Below the pieces are notes generated by a model. It was given only the letters and a program-made list of their open reading frames with translations, had not been told where the DNA came from and did not search any database. A program made the translations under genes and the position numbers. Shown here piece after piece: positions 26,681-33,876 of a stretch of DNA of 64,000 nt. Source of the DNA: Rossellomorea marisflavi (GTDB lineage: Bacteria; Bacillota; Bacilli; Bacillales; Bacillaceae_B). The stretch covers positions 1,461,705 to 1,525,704 of the forward strand of contig NZ_LGUE01000001.1 in NCBI RefSeq assembly GCF_001274775.1. Direction: 5' to 3'. Position 1 is the first letter of the stretch; the number at the start of each line of letters is the position of its first letter.

Positions 26681-26806
26681 AGAAAAGTGCAAGGGGCTCG
26701 CCCTGAGGCGACAAGCATAAGACGGGATGAGCAGAAAGGCGTTCTTCGCCTTTTTGATCAGCACGGCTTATGACCTCGAGCCTTAAGCCCCTGGAGCTGG
26801 ACATGA
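26681..26806 (+). repeat. Structured repeat, family B, copy 3 (126 bp, tandem) plus fragment
   Basis: Same unit as copy 2, with the inner arm region replaced by a GGGATGAGCAG ... GATCAGCACGG arrangement like copy 1, and apex AAAGGCG/CGCCTTT. The first 19 bases of a fourth unit follow (26807-26825) and stop at the terminator of ykuI. The two tandem copies fill the gap between ykuI and the small membrane protein gene. Confidence 0.88.
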
Positions 26807-26832
26807 AGAAAAGCGCAAGAGGCTCAAAAAGG

Positions 26833-26860
26833 AAAAAGCTCCCGGTCAACGACCGGGAGC
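26833..26860 (-). terminator. Intrinsic terminator of ykuI
   Basis: GCTCCCGGTC/GACCGGGAGC, a 10-bp stem with a 3-base loop, followed by TTTTT on the minus strand, 20 bases after the ykuI stop. Confidence 0.88.
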
Positions 26861-26879
26861 GGATGATTCGCGCTATGGA

Positions 26880-28103
26880 TCAATATAGAAGGCTGTCTTC
26901 TTCAAAAAGGAACTCGTAGGATAAGTCCATGAATAAATAATGTTCATTACCGAGAGGAAAGGAAAACGTCCTGATGGATTCGCCGGAATCGATATCAGAA
27001 TACATATCGGACAGAAGTCCTTTTTTATCCATTCTCATCCGTATGATATTCTCGAGAAAGTAAGGACGCCAGCTCCAGTTTTTCCCGATATAAGAAGGGT
27101 CCTTCGCCCAGGTGCCTGACACCTTCAAAACGTTGCTGCTCACCTGGAATCCTACTTCGTTGCAAATATAAAGACGGAAGGCTTTGTCGGAAAAATGGTT
27201 AGCCAGTTCCATGAGGATGCCGTCGAAATCACCGTTTTCTTTCTTCATCTTTAGGAGCTCACTGCCCGTGTCTTTATGTAGAAGATCGGCGAGGTCGTAC
27301 CCTGCATTGAGGTGCTTGGTTTCGTATCTGATAAAATCCCCGTATTTTTGTTTCAGTTTCAGCTTCAGGATATCCGGATCAAGGAAGGTGCTCGACTCCT
27401 TATGAAGGTAGTCCCCTTGATAGAATCGCCCACCGCTGAGCCAGGCGAATTGAAGCTGGTAATTGATCTCGATTCCTTCATATAGCAAGGATGCCCCAAT
27501 TTTCCTTGCAAGGACTGATAGGCTGTATAAAATGTCCTTGTACACTTTATTCCCTGCATCATTTCTTAGCTGATAAAGGTTGACCCTGAGGATATCAGGT
27601 GAGAAGAAGGAAAGTTTTTCGAGCTGTCCGCCGTTTTCAGCAATATTGTTCATGGAAATTTTGATCCCATAGGTTTTGTAGTAGACGAGCAAATGAACCA
27701 ATTGTTCAAAATCACCCGTATAGGCATACTCGGATAGTCCAAGGACAATCCTGTCCAGGGAGAAGCCCCGCTCTTCAAATTGCTGAAGGAGCTGCAGGAA
27801 TGTTTCGCCGTGATCAAGCATCAGGAGGCGGGCATCGCGGTGAAGGAACACGAGTCCCTCCTCTTTTTCATCCAGGTACCGTTCAAGTGCAGAGGAAGCA
27901 ATATGATCGGCGACCTCCACTTTATATTCATCCGGGATTTCATGATCCTCAAAGAAACCTTTGAGACATACTGCAGTCCCGTCTGCCTCAACGAGCCTCC
28001 CCCAGACTTCATACCCCGCGATACGATGGCCGTCAGCGTTGAAGACCGGCTTAAAGTATGGGATGATTTGTTCTTTGTTGGATAATACGTCCATTGAGTC
28101 CAT
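26880..28103 (-). CDS. ykuI: YkuI-type EAL domain protein, catalytic residues lost
   Basis: 407 residues: N-terminal EAL domain (about 10-245) and the C-terminal PAS-like YkuI_C domain (about 250-405, with KNWSWRPYFLENIIRMR). Length and layout are as in B. subtilis YkuI. The EAL motifs are strongly altered: EAL reads EVW, the Asn of the N-motif is His (FLHRDA), the first Glu of ELTE is Gly (VLGLSE), the DD of DDFG is NN (SMNNIAE), and the KxD of the metal/lysine motif is RVN. Only YEGIE keeps its Glu. Phosphodiesterase activity is therefore very unlikely. The ATG at 28103 follows GGGGGAG by 6 bases. Confidence 0.9.
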   Translation of the reverse strand: MDSMDVLSNKEQIIPYFKPVFNADGHRIAGYEVWGRLVEADGTAVCLKGFFEDHEIPDEYKVEVADHIASSALERYLDEKEEGLVFLHRDARLLMLDHGETFLQLLQQFEERGFSLDRIVLGLSEYAYTGDFEQLVHLLVYYKTYGIKISMNNIAENGGQLEKLSFFSPDILRVNLYQLRNDAGNKVYKDILYSLSVLARKIGASLLYEGIEINYQLQFAWLSGGRFYQGDYLHKESSTFLDPDILKLKLKQKYGDFIRYETKHLNAGYDLADLLHKDTGSELLKMKKENGDFDGILMELANHFSDKAFRLYICNEVGFQVSSNVLKVSGTWAKDPSYIGKNWSWRPYFLENIIRMRMDKKGLLSDMYSDIDSGESIRTFSFPLGNEHYLFMDLSYEFLFEEDSLLY

Positions 28104-28259
28104 CTCTATCTCCCCCAAAACAATCAGTGTATGTATGCATAATTATAACACAGTATTCATTATGATTTGTATTCATTCCCCTCGTCAACTGTGACATCAT
28201 CCTTCATGGAACGGTCCATCAGGCATGAGCGGGACCTTAACAGTCACAACGCCAAATAT

Positions 28260-28281
28260 CCCGGGGCTTCCATACCCCGGG
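28260..28281. terminator. GC-rich hairpin downstream of fadH
   Basis: CCCGGGG/CCCCGGG with an 8-base loop. T runs on the plus side start only about 12 bases later (TTTTTTT at 28293), and there is none on the minus side, so terminator function for fadH is uncertain. Confidence 0.3.
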
Positions 28282-28307
28282 TACATACTGCATTTTTTTA
28301 CTATTTT

Positions 28308-29078
28308 TTAAAACGGGAAGGGATTAAGCCATTGACCCCCATCCATTGTCACGCATTCTCCATTAATATAGGCTGCCTGCTCCGAAGAAAGGAAATAGGC
28401 AAGCCCCGCAATTTCTTCAGGAGTTCCCAGCCTTTTGAGGGGAACGCTGTTCAGCGTCCGTTTGGCTGCTTCTTCCGATTCCCAGAGCTTGTCTGCTCCG
28501 CCTGTTCGTTCGATTGGACCCGGTGCGATGGCATTTGTTCTGATGCCATACTTATGTCCCCACTCGACGGCCAGGGTTCTCGTTAATGACAGGACTCCAG
28601 CTTTTGCAGCAGCAGAATGGGCAACCCCTGCCCCCGCTCCCCATGCGTAGGTAGCGACGATATTGATGATGGATCCTTTCTTCCCCTCTCCAATCCAATG
28701 GTTCCCGATCGCATGGGAGCATAGGAAGGTACCATTCAGAACGATATCGATTACTGACTTCCACCCATTGGCTGACAGTTTTTCAACCGGACAGATGAAA
28801 TTCCCTGCAGCATTATTGATCAAGACATCCACCTGACCAAAAGAGCCCAGACAATGAGCAAGCATGGCTTTTACATGTTCTTCTTCCCTCACGTCCATCT
28901 GGAAGATCTCTACGTTCCCTTTCAGTTGTGAGAATTCTTCTTGGACAGCTTCCAAGCGCTCTTTGTTCCTCCCGGTCACCAGGACATCTGCTCCCTCTTC
29001 AAGAAACTTCTTCGCCATGTATTTCCCCATACCGTTAGATCCACCTGTCACGATTACGACCTGTTTCTCCTCCAACAT
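28308..29078 (-). CDS. fadH: 2,4-dienoyl-CoA reductase FadH (SDR family)
   Basis: 256-residue short-chain dehydrogenase. Cofactor motif TGGSNGMGKYMA, then VTGRNKE (NADP-type Arg), NNAAGNF and IAPGPIERTGG. The catalytic Tyr of YxxxK is absent: after NIVATYAWGAGAGVAHSAAAKAG the place of Tyr is Ser/Ala, which is known for dienoyl-CoA reductase-type SDRs. Close to B. subtilis YkuF/FadH (254 residues), acting in beta-oxidation of unsaturated fatty acids. The ATG at 29078 follows GGAGGGGGAGATC. A FadR-type operator lies 19 bases upstream, which supports the call. No fadG is present. Confidence 0.87.
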   Translation of the reverse strand: MLEEKQVVIVTGGSNGMGKYMAKKFLEEGADVLVTGRNKERLEAVQEEFSQLKGNVEIFQMDVREEEHVKAMLAHCLGSFGQVDVLINNAAGNFICPVEKLSANGWKSVIDIVLNGTFLCSHAIGNHWIGEGKKGSIINIVATYAWGAGAGVAHSAAAKAGVLSLTRTLAVEWGHKYGIRTNAIAPGPIERTGGADKLWESEEAAKRTLNSVPLKRLGTPEEIAGLAYFLSSEQAAYINGECVTMDGGQWLNPFPF

Positions 29079-29096
29079 GATCTCCCCCTCCATATA

Positions 29097-29114
29097 TGAA
29101 TGAATACTCACTCA
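29097..29114 (-). promoter_or_regulatory. FadR operator of fadH
   Basis: TGAATGAATACTCACTCA fits the B. subtilis FadR consensus TGAATGANTANTCATTCA with one mismatch. It abuts a perfect TATAAT (minus strand, 29119-29114), so binding would cover the transcription start. No good -35 box is visible. FadR is displaced by long-chain acyl-CoA, so fadH should be induced by fatty acids. Confidence 0.75.
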
Positions 29115-29180
29115 TTATAGTACCATACTCTCGTCACCCTTTGCATTTACTTTCAGATTTTTCAATCACTATAAGGCAAA

Positions 29181-29206
29181 ATAAAAAAGGCTGACGCGTC
29201 AGCCTT
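29181..29206 (-). terminator. Terminator after the 72-residue gene
   Basis: Perfect 20-base palindrome AAGGCTGACGCGTCAGCCTT followed on the minus strand by TTTTATTTT. Confidence 0.85.
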
Positions 29207-29208
29207 GA

Positions 29209-29427
29209 TCATATATCCTGATTATTGACGATGGCTTCATGAACCTGTGCCAATGCCTTGATTATGGTTTTATTCCTCTTGTAACCCTTCACTTCGAACG
29301 TGACGTCATGATAAGTTGCAATCACCCGGCCTAGAGATCGAGGAGCTTTAAAGCCGAACACGTATAGCTTTATCGTTCCTTTTTCGGTAGGGAGAAAGAG
29401 AACTTCCATTTCTTTTGTCTTTTTCAT
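29209..29427 (-). CDS. Conserved-looking small protein, unknown
   Basis: 72 residues, basic: MKKTKEMEVLFLPTEKGTI then LYVFGFKAPRSLGRVIATYHDVTFEVKG and YKRNKTIIKALAQVHEAIV. No membrane helix or known motif. The ATG at 29427 follows AAGGAG by 7 bases, and the frame ends at a strong terminator, so it is very likely a real gene. Possibly a counterpart of the small yk-genes near ykuG-ykuJ in B. subtilis; I cannot name it. Confidence 0.65.
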   Translation of the reverse strand: MKKTKEMEVLFLPTEKGTIKLYVFGFKAPRSLGRVIATYHDVTFEVKGYKRNKTIIKALAQVHEAIVNNQDI

Positions 29428-29605
29428 CGTCCCTCTCCTTTTCAACAAGCAGCCTTTATCTGATTGGGGAATGTTCCCTTCCACTAACATAAGACATCAG
29501 AAGACTTCTGTCAAACGCATTGATCCGGAGCCCATTCTATATCAGACATGCTCCCGAGGCATCCCGGGTACATACACTGAAAGGAGTAGAGAGGAGGTTT
29601 TCCCT

Positions 29606-29905
29606 ATGTATCAAACCTATGCCCCTTACAGAAGCTATCCTTATTATCGAGAATATCAAGGAGATCAGCGCTTCTTTCCTTTTTTCGGCCTTCCATTTTT
29701 AGCAGGTGGGCTCGCAGGACTCGCCATCAGTCCATTGTTATTCAATCGGCCATGTTATGGTCCAGGTCCTTGCTATCCCCCACCATATCCTGGACCAGGT
29801 TACGGACCTTACCCTTATCCGCAGGGACCCGTTCCTTATGGGAACAATATCCAGTCCTCCCCTTATAATTTCACGGAAAACATCAATATTTACCCTCAAA
29901 GATAA
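29606..29905 (+). CDS. Tyr/Pro/Gly-rich small protein, possible spore coat component
   Basis: 99 residues. The N-terminus is Tyr-rich (MYQTYAPYRSYPYYREYQ), then comes a hydrophobic stretch (PFFGLPFLAGGLAGLAISPLLF), two Cys, and a Pro/Gly/Tyr-rich tail (PPPYPGPGYGPYPYPQGPVPYG). Such composition is common among spore coat and surface proteins of Bacillaceae; this is an inference from composition only. GAGGAGG lies 8 bases before the ATG at 29606. The larger open frame upstream has no ribosome binding site. Confidence 0.65.
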   Translation: MYQTYAPYRSYPYYREYQGDQRFFPFFGLPFLAGGLAGLAISPLLFNRPCYGPGPCYPPPYPGPGYGPYPYPQGPVPYGNNIQSSPYNFTENINIYPQR

Positions 29906-30036
29906 TGCTTGCCCTGGGAGTTTATGACCCCGGGGAGCTTTTTGGAAGGGGACGGGCTATATGCACCACCCCCTTTCCAATCTAAGGAAAATGAGCTATA
30001 ATAGGTGAGAAATCAATTCTGAAAGGAGATCATCAT

Positions 30037-30498
30037 TTGAACCATTCAAGTAGACAAGCCCCTTCTCCCACATCAACATTAACCCTCTCCCAGGCCATCT
30101 TTACCGTGAATCGTCATGCAAAGACAGCCGGCAATCCAAAGTACCTTTACTCTCTGAAAAAACGAGCACTGCTGAAAATGATCAAAGAAGGAAAAGCCAA
30201 AAAGGTCGGGTTGCATTTTTCCAACAATCCCCGATTCAGTCAGCAGCAGTCCGATGTCCTGGTCACCTGCGGGGAGTATACCTTCCACATCCCGCCAACC
30301 AAGGAAGACTTCAAGGAACTTCCCCATCTCGGTTCCCTGGATTCCACTCTCAGGAACCCGCGATGCAAGATGGGACTTCAACAGGCCAAGAGCACTCTTG
30401 AACACTACACGGGCATGACAGATCAGTCTTCAGGTGGAGATCGGCGTACCTGTTATCAGAAGCCCGTATTCAAAAAGCTGGGGGACAGCTTCTTTTAA
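30037..30498 (+). CDS. ykyB: YkyB family protein
   Basis: 153 residues from a TTG start that follows AAAGGAG by 8 bases. LTLSQAIFTVNRHAKTAGNPKYLYSLKKRALLKMI and KVGLHFSNNPRFSQQQSDVLVTCGEYTFHIPPTKEDF match the YkyB family, conserved in Bacillaceae and of unknown function. It neighbours cheV as in B. subtilis; convergent with it. Confidence 0.87.
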   Translation: MNHSSRQAPSPTSTLTLSQAIFTVNRHAKTAGNPKYLYSLKKRALLKMIKEGKAKKVGLHFSNNPRFSQQQSDVLVTCGEYTFHIPPTKEDFKELPHLGSLDSTLRNPRCKMGLQQAKSTLEHYTGMTDQSSGGDRRTCYQKPVFKKLGDSFF

Positions 30499-30576
30499 TC
30501 CCTGTAGATTTTAGTGCACTGACGCAAATACTTTGTAAAGGGGATCAGCAGCAGCTGATCCCCTTTATGTATCCTT

Positions 30577-31485
30577 CTACAAAATATATTTATCAATGGT
30601 TTTGATAAGTTCTGAAATTTCGGGCTTGCTGATTTGATCCTCCGCCCCCACCATATGCCCCTTATGCTTAAGGTCGTTCGTGATCAGGGAAGAGAAGATG
30701 ATGACCGGCAAATCTTTCAGCCTTTGATCGCTTTTGATCCTCCTCGTAAGGTGATGTCCGTCCATCTGGGGCATTTCGATATCCGTTATGATCAATTGAA
30801 CCTGATCCGTGACATTCCCGCCCTGGTCGGCAAGGGATTCGAGATAGGCTAGTGCATCCGCTCCATTTTCGAAAAACTCCACCTGGCCGTATCCGCCTTC
30901 ACTCAATGTATCATGAAGGAGCTTCCTCAATAGCGGAGAGTCTTCTGCAGCAACAATCTGTTTGTCGCTGCGTTCACGGTGACCGAGCTTCTTCACTTCC
31001 TCCACCCTGATTCCCGTCTGAGGATTGATTTCAAGAAGGATGCTCTCAAAGTCGAGAAGAAGGATCATATCCTCCGTCCTTTTGATGACACCTATGATTG
31101 TCGACTGGTCCCCGCCTTGGTACATGGACGTCGGCTTTTCGATATCATTCCAGGAGATCCGGTGAATCTGTGTCACGTTATGCACATGAAAGACCACCTT
31201 CTGCTGATTGAATTCAGCCACAATATATTTTGCCTCGGGCGGTGGATTCCCGGTTCTCCCCAACACCTTTCCAAGGTTGATAAGGGGCAGTACCTCTCCC
31301 CTAAGCTGGATGAGACCCTCCACATGGGGATGGGAATGCGGGACCGGGATGACGGCCGTCGGGAGGATGATCTCCTTCACCTTGATGACATTGATACCAA
31401 ATTTTCTTTTTTCAATTTCGAATTCTATGATTTCAAGTTCATTCGTTCCGCTTTCGAGAAGAATCGAATGTTGATCGTTGATCAT
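30577..31485 (-). CDS. cheV: Chemotaxis coupling protein CheV
   Basis: 302 residues: an N-terminal CheW-like domain (about 15-160, with GINVIKVKEII and VPHSHPHVEGLIQLRGEVLPLINL) that couples receptors to CheA, and a C-terminal receiver domain (about 172-302) with the phospho-acceptor D235 in LIITDIEMPQMDG, acidic E181/D182 and K in SKPEISEL. CheV acts in adaptation. The start aligns with B. subtilis CheV; its ribosome binding site is weak. A sigma-D-type promoter precedes it. Confidence 0.94.
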   Translation of the reverse strand: MINDQHSILLESGTNELEIIEFEIEKRKFGINVIKVKEIILPTAVIPVPHSHPHVEGLIQLRGEVLPLINLGKVLGRTGNPPPEAKYIVAEFNQQKVVFHVHNVTQIHRISWNDIEKPTSMYQGGDQSTIIGVIKRTEDMILLLDFESILLEINPQTGIRVEEVKKLGHRERSDKQIVAAEDSPLLRKLLHDTLSEGGYGQVEFFENGADALAYLESLADQGGNVTDQVQLIITDIEMPQMDGHHLTRRIKSDQRLKDLPVIIFSSLITNDLKHKGHMVGAEDQISKPEISELIKTIDKYIL

Positions 31486-31531
31486 GTTCGTCAGTCCAAT
31501 CTGTTTTCAGAATAAGATAATCTCCTTCCTT

Positions 31532-31558
31532 ATATCGAACAGATCAGGAAAAACTTTA
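31532..31558 (-). promoter_or_regulatory. Sigma-D (flagellar) promoter of cheV
   Basis: On the minus strand TAAAGTTT is followed after 11 bases by TTCGATAT; the sigma-D consensus is TAAAGTTT-N11-GCCGATAT (14 of 16 match). This ties cheV to the motility regulon, as in B. subtilis. Confidence 0.8.
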
Positions 31559-31622
31559 GTTCCATCTCACACCTCATACATTAAAGTTCTCTGTGCACAC
31601 TATGTATCAAGGAGGTGATCGA

Positions 31623-31787
31623 ATGAATCGTGATGATAAGCATGATGATATCAGTGCACATATCCAGCCGTTTCAAGGTCCCGCTCCACTTGTGTCCTTA
31701 GGAAAAAACGCAGAAGGCATCGATGATCCTGATCACTTCTCCTTTGTTGAAACCGGGAAAACCGAAGACAGGGATGCGTCCAAATAA
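31623..31787 (+). CDS. Small acidic protein, unknown
   Basis: 54 residues, rich in Asp/Glu/His: MNRDDKHDDISAHIQPFQ, then GPAPLVSLGKNAEGIDDPDHFSFVETGKTEDRDASK. No membrane segment. AAGGAGGTGATC, a full match to the anti-Shine-Dalgarno end of 16S rRNA, lies directly upstream, and a terminator follows the stop, so this is very probably translated strongly. Divergent from cheV. Family unknown. Confidence 0.65.
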   Translation: MNRDDKHDDISAHIQPFQGPAPLVSLGKNAEGIDDPDHFSFVETGKTEDRDASK

Positions 31788-31819
31788 AAAGGCTGTCTGC
31801 ATGGAAGCAGACAGCCTTT
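31788..31819. terminator. Bidirectional terminator between the 54-residue gene and queE
   Basis: 13-bp stem AAAGGCTGTCTGC/GCAGACAGCCTTT with a 6-base loop between convergent genes. Confidence 0.85.
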
Positions 31820-31823
31820 AGCA

Positions 31824-32546
31824 TTAAACTCCCCTTTTATTACCCCACACAAGCGTGTGCAGCTGAGGAAGTACCCGTACATCATTCAATTCCTTTTGCT
31901 CACATACAACATCAATCAATCGTTCATAGTCAAGGAGAAGATTGGAAACAAGCCTAGGGGTATCTTCCATCGAAACCTCGGGATTTCCGGTCTGGATATA
32001 AAACGGCACACCCTCATACCTCATATGGATCCCCTTTGCATATTCAAGGTCTTTCTCATCGAATACCACGACTTTCAGGCTGAAGTTGGATCCATTCTCT
32101 TTTAGGCGGGATACGATGAGATCCAATCGATCATAATCGGTTTCCATTGTGGAGCTCGGCGGTTTGGGTGAGATCGTCAGATCATTGATATCATAGAACC
32201 AATCCTGCCAGCGGCTGCCCTGGGTTTCGAGGGCAGAGCCGATCCCATTGGCTTTCAGTATCTCCAGAAGATCACCGATTTGAGGCAATAGGGCTGGATT
32301 TCCGCCGGAAATGGTGACATGGGAGAAGCGATCCCCACCGATTTCCTTCAGCTTGTCCCACACTTCTGTTGCCGCCATCAATCTGATATCATCCTTTGCT
32401 GACCCGTCCCACGTGAAGGCGGAGTCACACCATGCACAGCTGTAATCACAGCCGGCGGTACGGACGAACATCGTCTTCTGCCCGATCACCATTCCTTCCC
32501 CCTGGATAGTGGGACCGAATACTTCAAGGACTGGAATCTTCCTCAT
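31824..32546 (-). CDS. queE: 7-carboxy-7-deazaguanine synthase
   Basis: 240-residue radical SAM enzyme that converts 6-carboxytetrahydropterin to 7-carboxy-7-deazaguanine on the way to preQ0 and queuosine. The cluster motif is CDYSCAWCDSAF (CxxxCxxC); the N-terminus has EVFGPTIQGEG, and SGGNPAL is the SAM-contact motif. It overlaps queD by 4 bases. Third gene of the preQ1-controlled operon. Confidence 0.93.
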   Translation of the reverse strand: MRKIPVLEVFGPTIQGEGMVIGQKTMFVRTAGCDYSCAWCDSAFTWDGSAKDDIRLMAATEVWDKLKEIGGDRFSHVTISGGNPALLPQIGDLLEILKANGIGSALETQGSRWQDWFYDINDLTISPKPPSSTMETDYDRLDLIVSRLKENGSNFSLKVVVFDEKDLEYAKGIHMRYEGVPFYIQTGNPEVSMEDTPRLVSNLLLDYERLIDVVCEQKELNDVRVLPQLHTLVWGNKRGV

Positions 32547-32971
32547 GACCGTGCCCCCTTAGGACGATAGATGCAATAGCTCGTCGGGGTTTCACGTAGA
32601 AATACTTGAAGGCATTTCGGTGAGTGGGGAAGTGTATCCAAGTGCTCCTGGATGATGTCATACATTACTTTGGCCATGACTTCCGTCGTCGGGAATTTCA
32701 GATCTCCTTGGAACTTCTCATCATCATTGATGACCGTGTGATCGAAGCGCTTATGGATCAGCTTTTTGATCTGCTGGAAATTGACAAGGAAACCTGTTTC
32801 ATCAAGGGCGTCACCAGCAATCGTAATATTGGCGAAATACGTGTGACCATGCATTTCACTGCAGCTTCCTGCAGATTCTGCCGGAATATAGTGAGCTGCA
32901 GCAAAGTGCATATCTTTGTTCAATTCGTATTCATACGGATGATTCGGGACAGGGTAGATTTGCTGGATCAT
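32543..32971 (-). CDS. queD: 6-carboxy-5,6,7,8-tetrahydropterin synthase
   Basis: 142-residue member of the PTPS/QueD family: zinc ligands in HFAAAHY and HGHTYF with the catalytic Cys in CSEMHGH, plus a C-terminal VFLRETPTS Glu motif. It makes carboxytetrahydropterin from dihydroneopterin triphosphate. Overlaps queC and queE by 4 bases each. Confidence 0.93.
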   Translation of the reverse strand: MIQQIYPVPNHPYEYELNKDMHFAAAHYIPAESAGSCSEMHGHTYFANITIAGDALDETGFLVNFQQIKKLIHKRFDHTVINDDEKFQGDLKFPTTEVMAKVMYDIIQEHLDTLPHSPKCLQVFLRETPTSYCIYRPKGARS

Positions 32972-33630
32972 TCGGTATCCCCCCCTACTCTTCTCTCAAG
33001 ATATTGATCAAGACCCCTTTGTCGGAGTTCGCATGCCGGGCACTCCCCGCAGCCTGCTCCCTTGATGCCGTTATAGCAAGTAAGGGTCTTTTCCTGTACA
33101 TACTCGAAGGCACCAAGCTGATCGGCAAGCTCCCACGTTTCGGCCTTGTCGATCCACATGAGCGGCGTGTGGATGACAAATTCGTCATCCATGGACAGGT
33201 TCAACGTCACGTTAAGGGATTTCACAAAAACATCCCGGCAATCCGGGTATCCACTGAAGTCTGTTTCACATACGCCCGTCACGATATGCTTGGCACCGAT
33301 TTGCTTGGCAAGGACCCCTGCAAATGAAAGAAACATCAGATTACGCCCCGGAACAAATGTGGACGGCAGCTCGCCATCCTTCTGCACGATGTCCTCATCC
33401 CGCGTCAGGGCACTAGGTGCCAATTGATTCAAGAGGCTCATGTCGAGAACATGGTGAGGGATATTAAGCTCCTCCGCAATCTCCCTTGCACAATCAAGTT
33501 CAGCCACATGGCGCTGGCCGTAGTTGAATGTAACGGCCTCCACCTCTTTAAAATTCTTTTTCGCCCAGAACAGGCAGGTTGTGCTATCTTGACCGCCGCT
33601 GAACACGACGACTGCTTTATCATTTTTCAT
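32968..33630 (-). CDS. queC: 7-cyano-7-deazaguanine synthase
   Basis: 220-residue QueC. The ATP-pyrophosphatase loop is [11 protein letters not shown], the middle has [13 protein letters not shown], and four Cys of a zinc site lie in [20 protein letters not shown]. It makes preQ0 from carboxydeazaguanine. The ATG at 33630 follows AGAGGAG by 8 bases; an in-frame upstream extension to 33723 has no such site and overlaps the riboswitch terminator region. First gene after the riboswitch. Confidence 0.93.
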   Translation of the reverse strand: MKNDKAVVVFSGGQDSTTCLFWAKKNFKEVEAVTFNYGQRHVAELDCAREIAEELNIPHHVLDMSLLNQLAPSALTRDEDIVQKDGELPSTFVPGRNLMFLSFAGVLAKQIGAKHIVTGVCETDFSGYPDCRDVFVKSLNVTLNLSMDDEFVIHTPLMWIDKAETWELADQLGAFEYVQEKTLTCYNGIKGAGCGECPACELRQRGLDQYLERRVGGDTE

Positions 33631-33726
33631 ACTAGATTCTCCTCTCTTTTCTAACGGCAGATGCCACGAAAAGAAGAAAAAAGATTCCTGTTCATGCTCT
33701 ATAATACCGGCTTCCTTCGCCAAAAC

Positions 33727-33756
33727 AAAAAAACAACGACACCTAAGGATGCCGTT
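33727..33756 (-). terminator. Riboswitch-controlled terminator in the queC leader
   Basis: On the minus strand AACGGCATC/GGTGTCGTT forms a 9-bp stem (two wobbles) and is followed by GTTTTTTT. It starts a few bases after the preQ1 aptamer, and CTAAGGA of the aptamer 3' side can pair with TCCTTAG inside the stem, giving an antiterminator. Confidence 0.8.
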
Positions 33757-33760
33757 TTCC

Positions 33761-33795
33761 TTAGTTTTTTATAGAGGGTTGTGCTAGAACCTCTC
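33761..33795 (-). ncRNA. preQ1-I riboswitch aptamer
   Basis: The minus strand carries AGAGGTTCTAGC, a CAACCCTCT segment and an A-rich tail ending ACTAA, the class I preQ1 aptamer almost as in B. subtilis queC: stem P1 AGAGG/CCTCT, the ligand-binding loop TTCTAGC and the H-type pseudoknot tail. Binding of preQ1 should favour the adjacent terminator and shut off queCDE. Confidence 0.93.
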
Positions 33796-33876
33796 GGGTA
33801 CGTCCCAATTTTTCTTCTTTTATCCTAAAACAATATAACGCTTTTCGAGGAAAAAATCCAGTGATTTCCCCGAAAT

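Noticed and set aside
26496..26849. Upstream extension of the small membrane protein to a 198-residue open frame with an internal peptide repeat
   Set aside because: The extension is translated family B repeat DNA (two 126-bp units in frame, since 126 is a multiple of 3) with no ribosome binding site. The peptide repeat is a by-product of the DNA repeat.
28260..28281. CCCGGGG hairpin as a certain fadH terminator
   Set aside because: On the minus strand no T run follows; kept only as a low-confidence feature.
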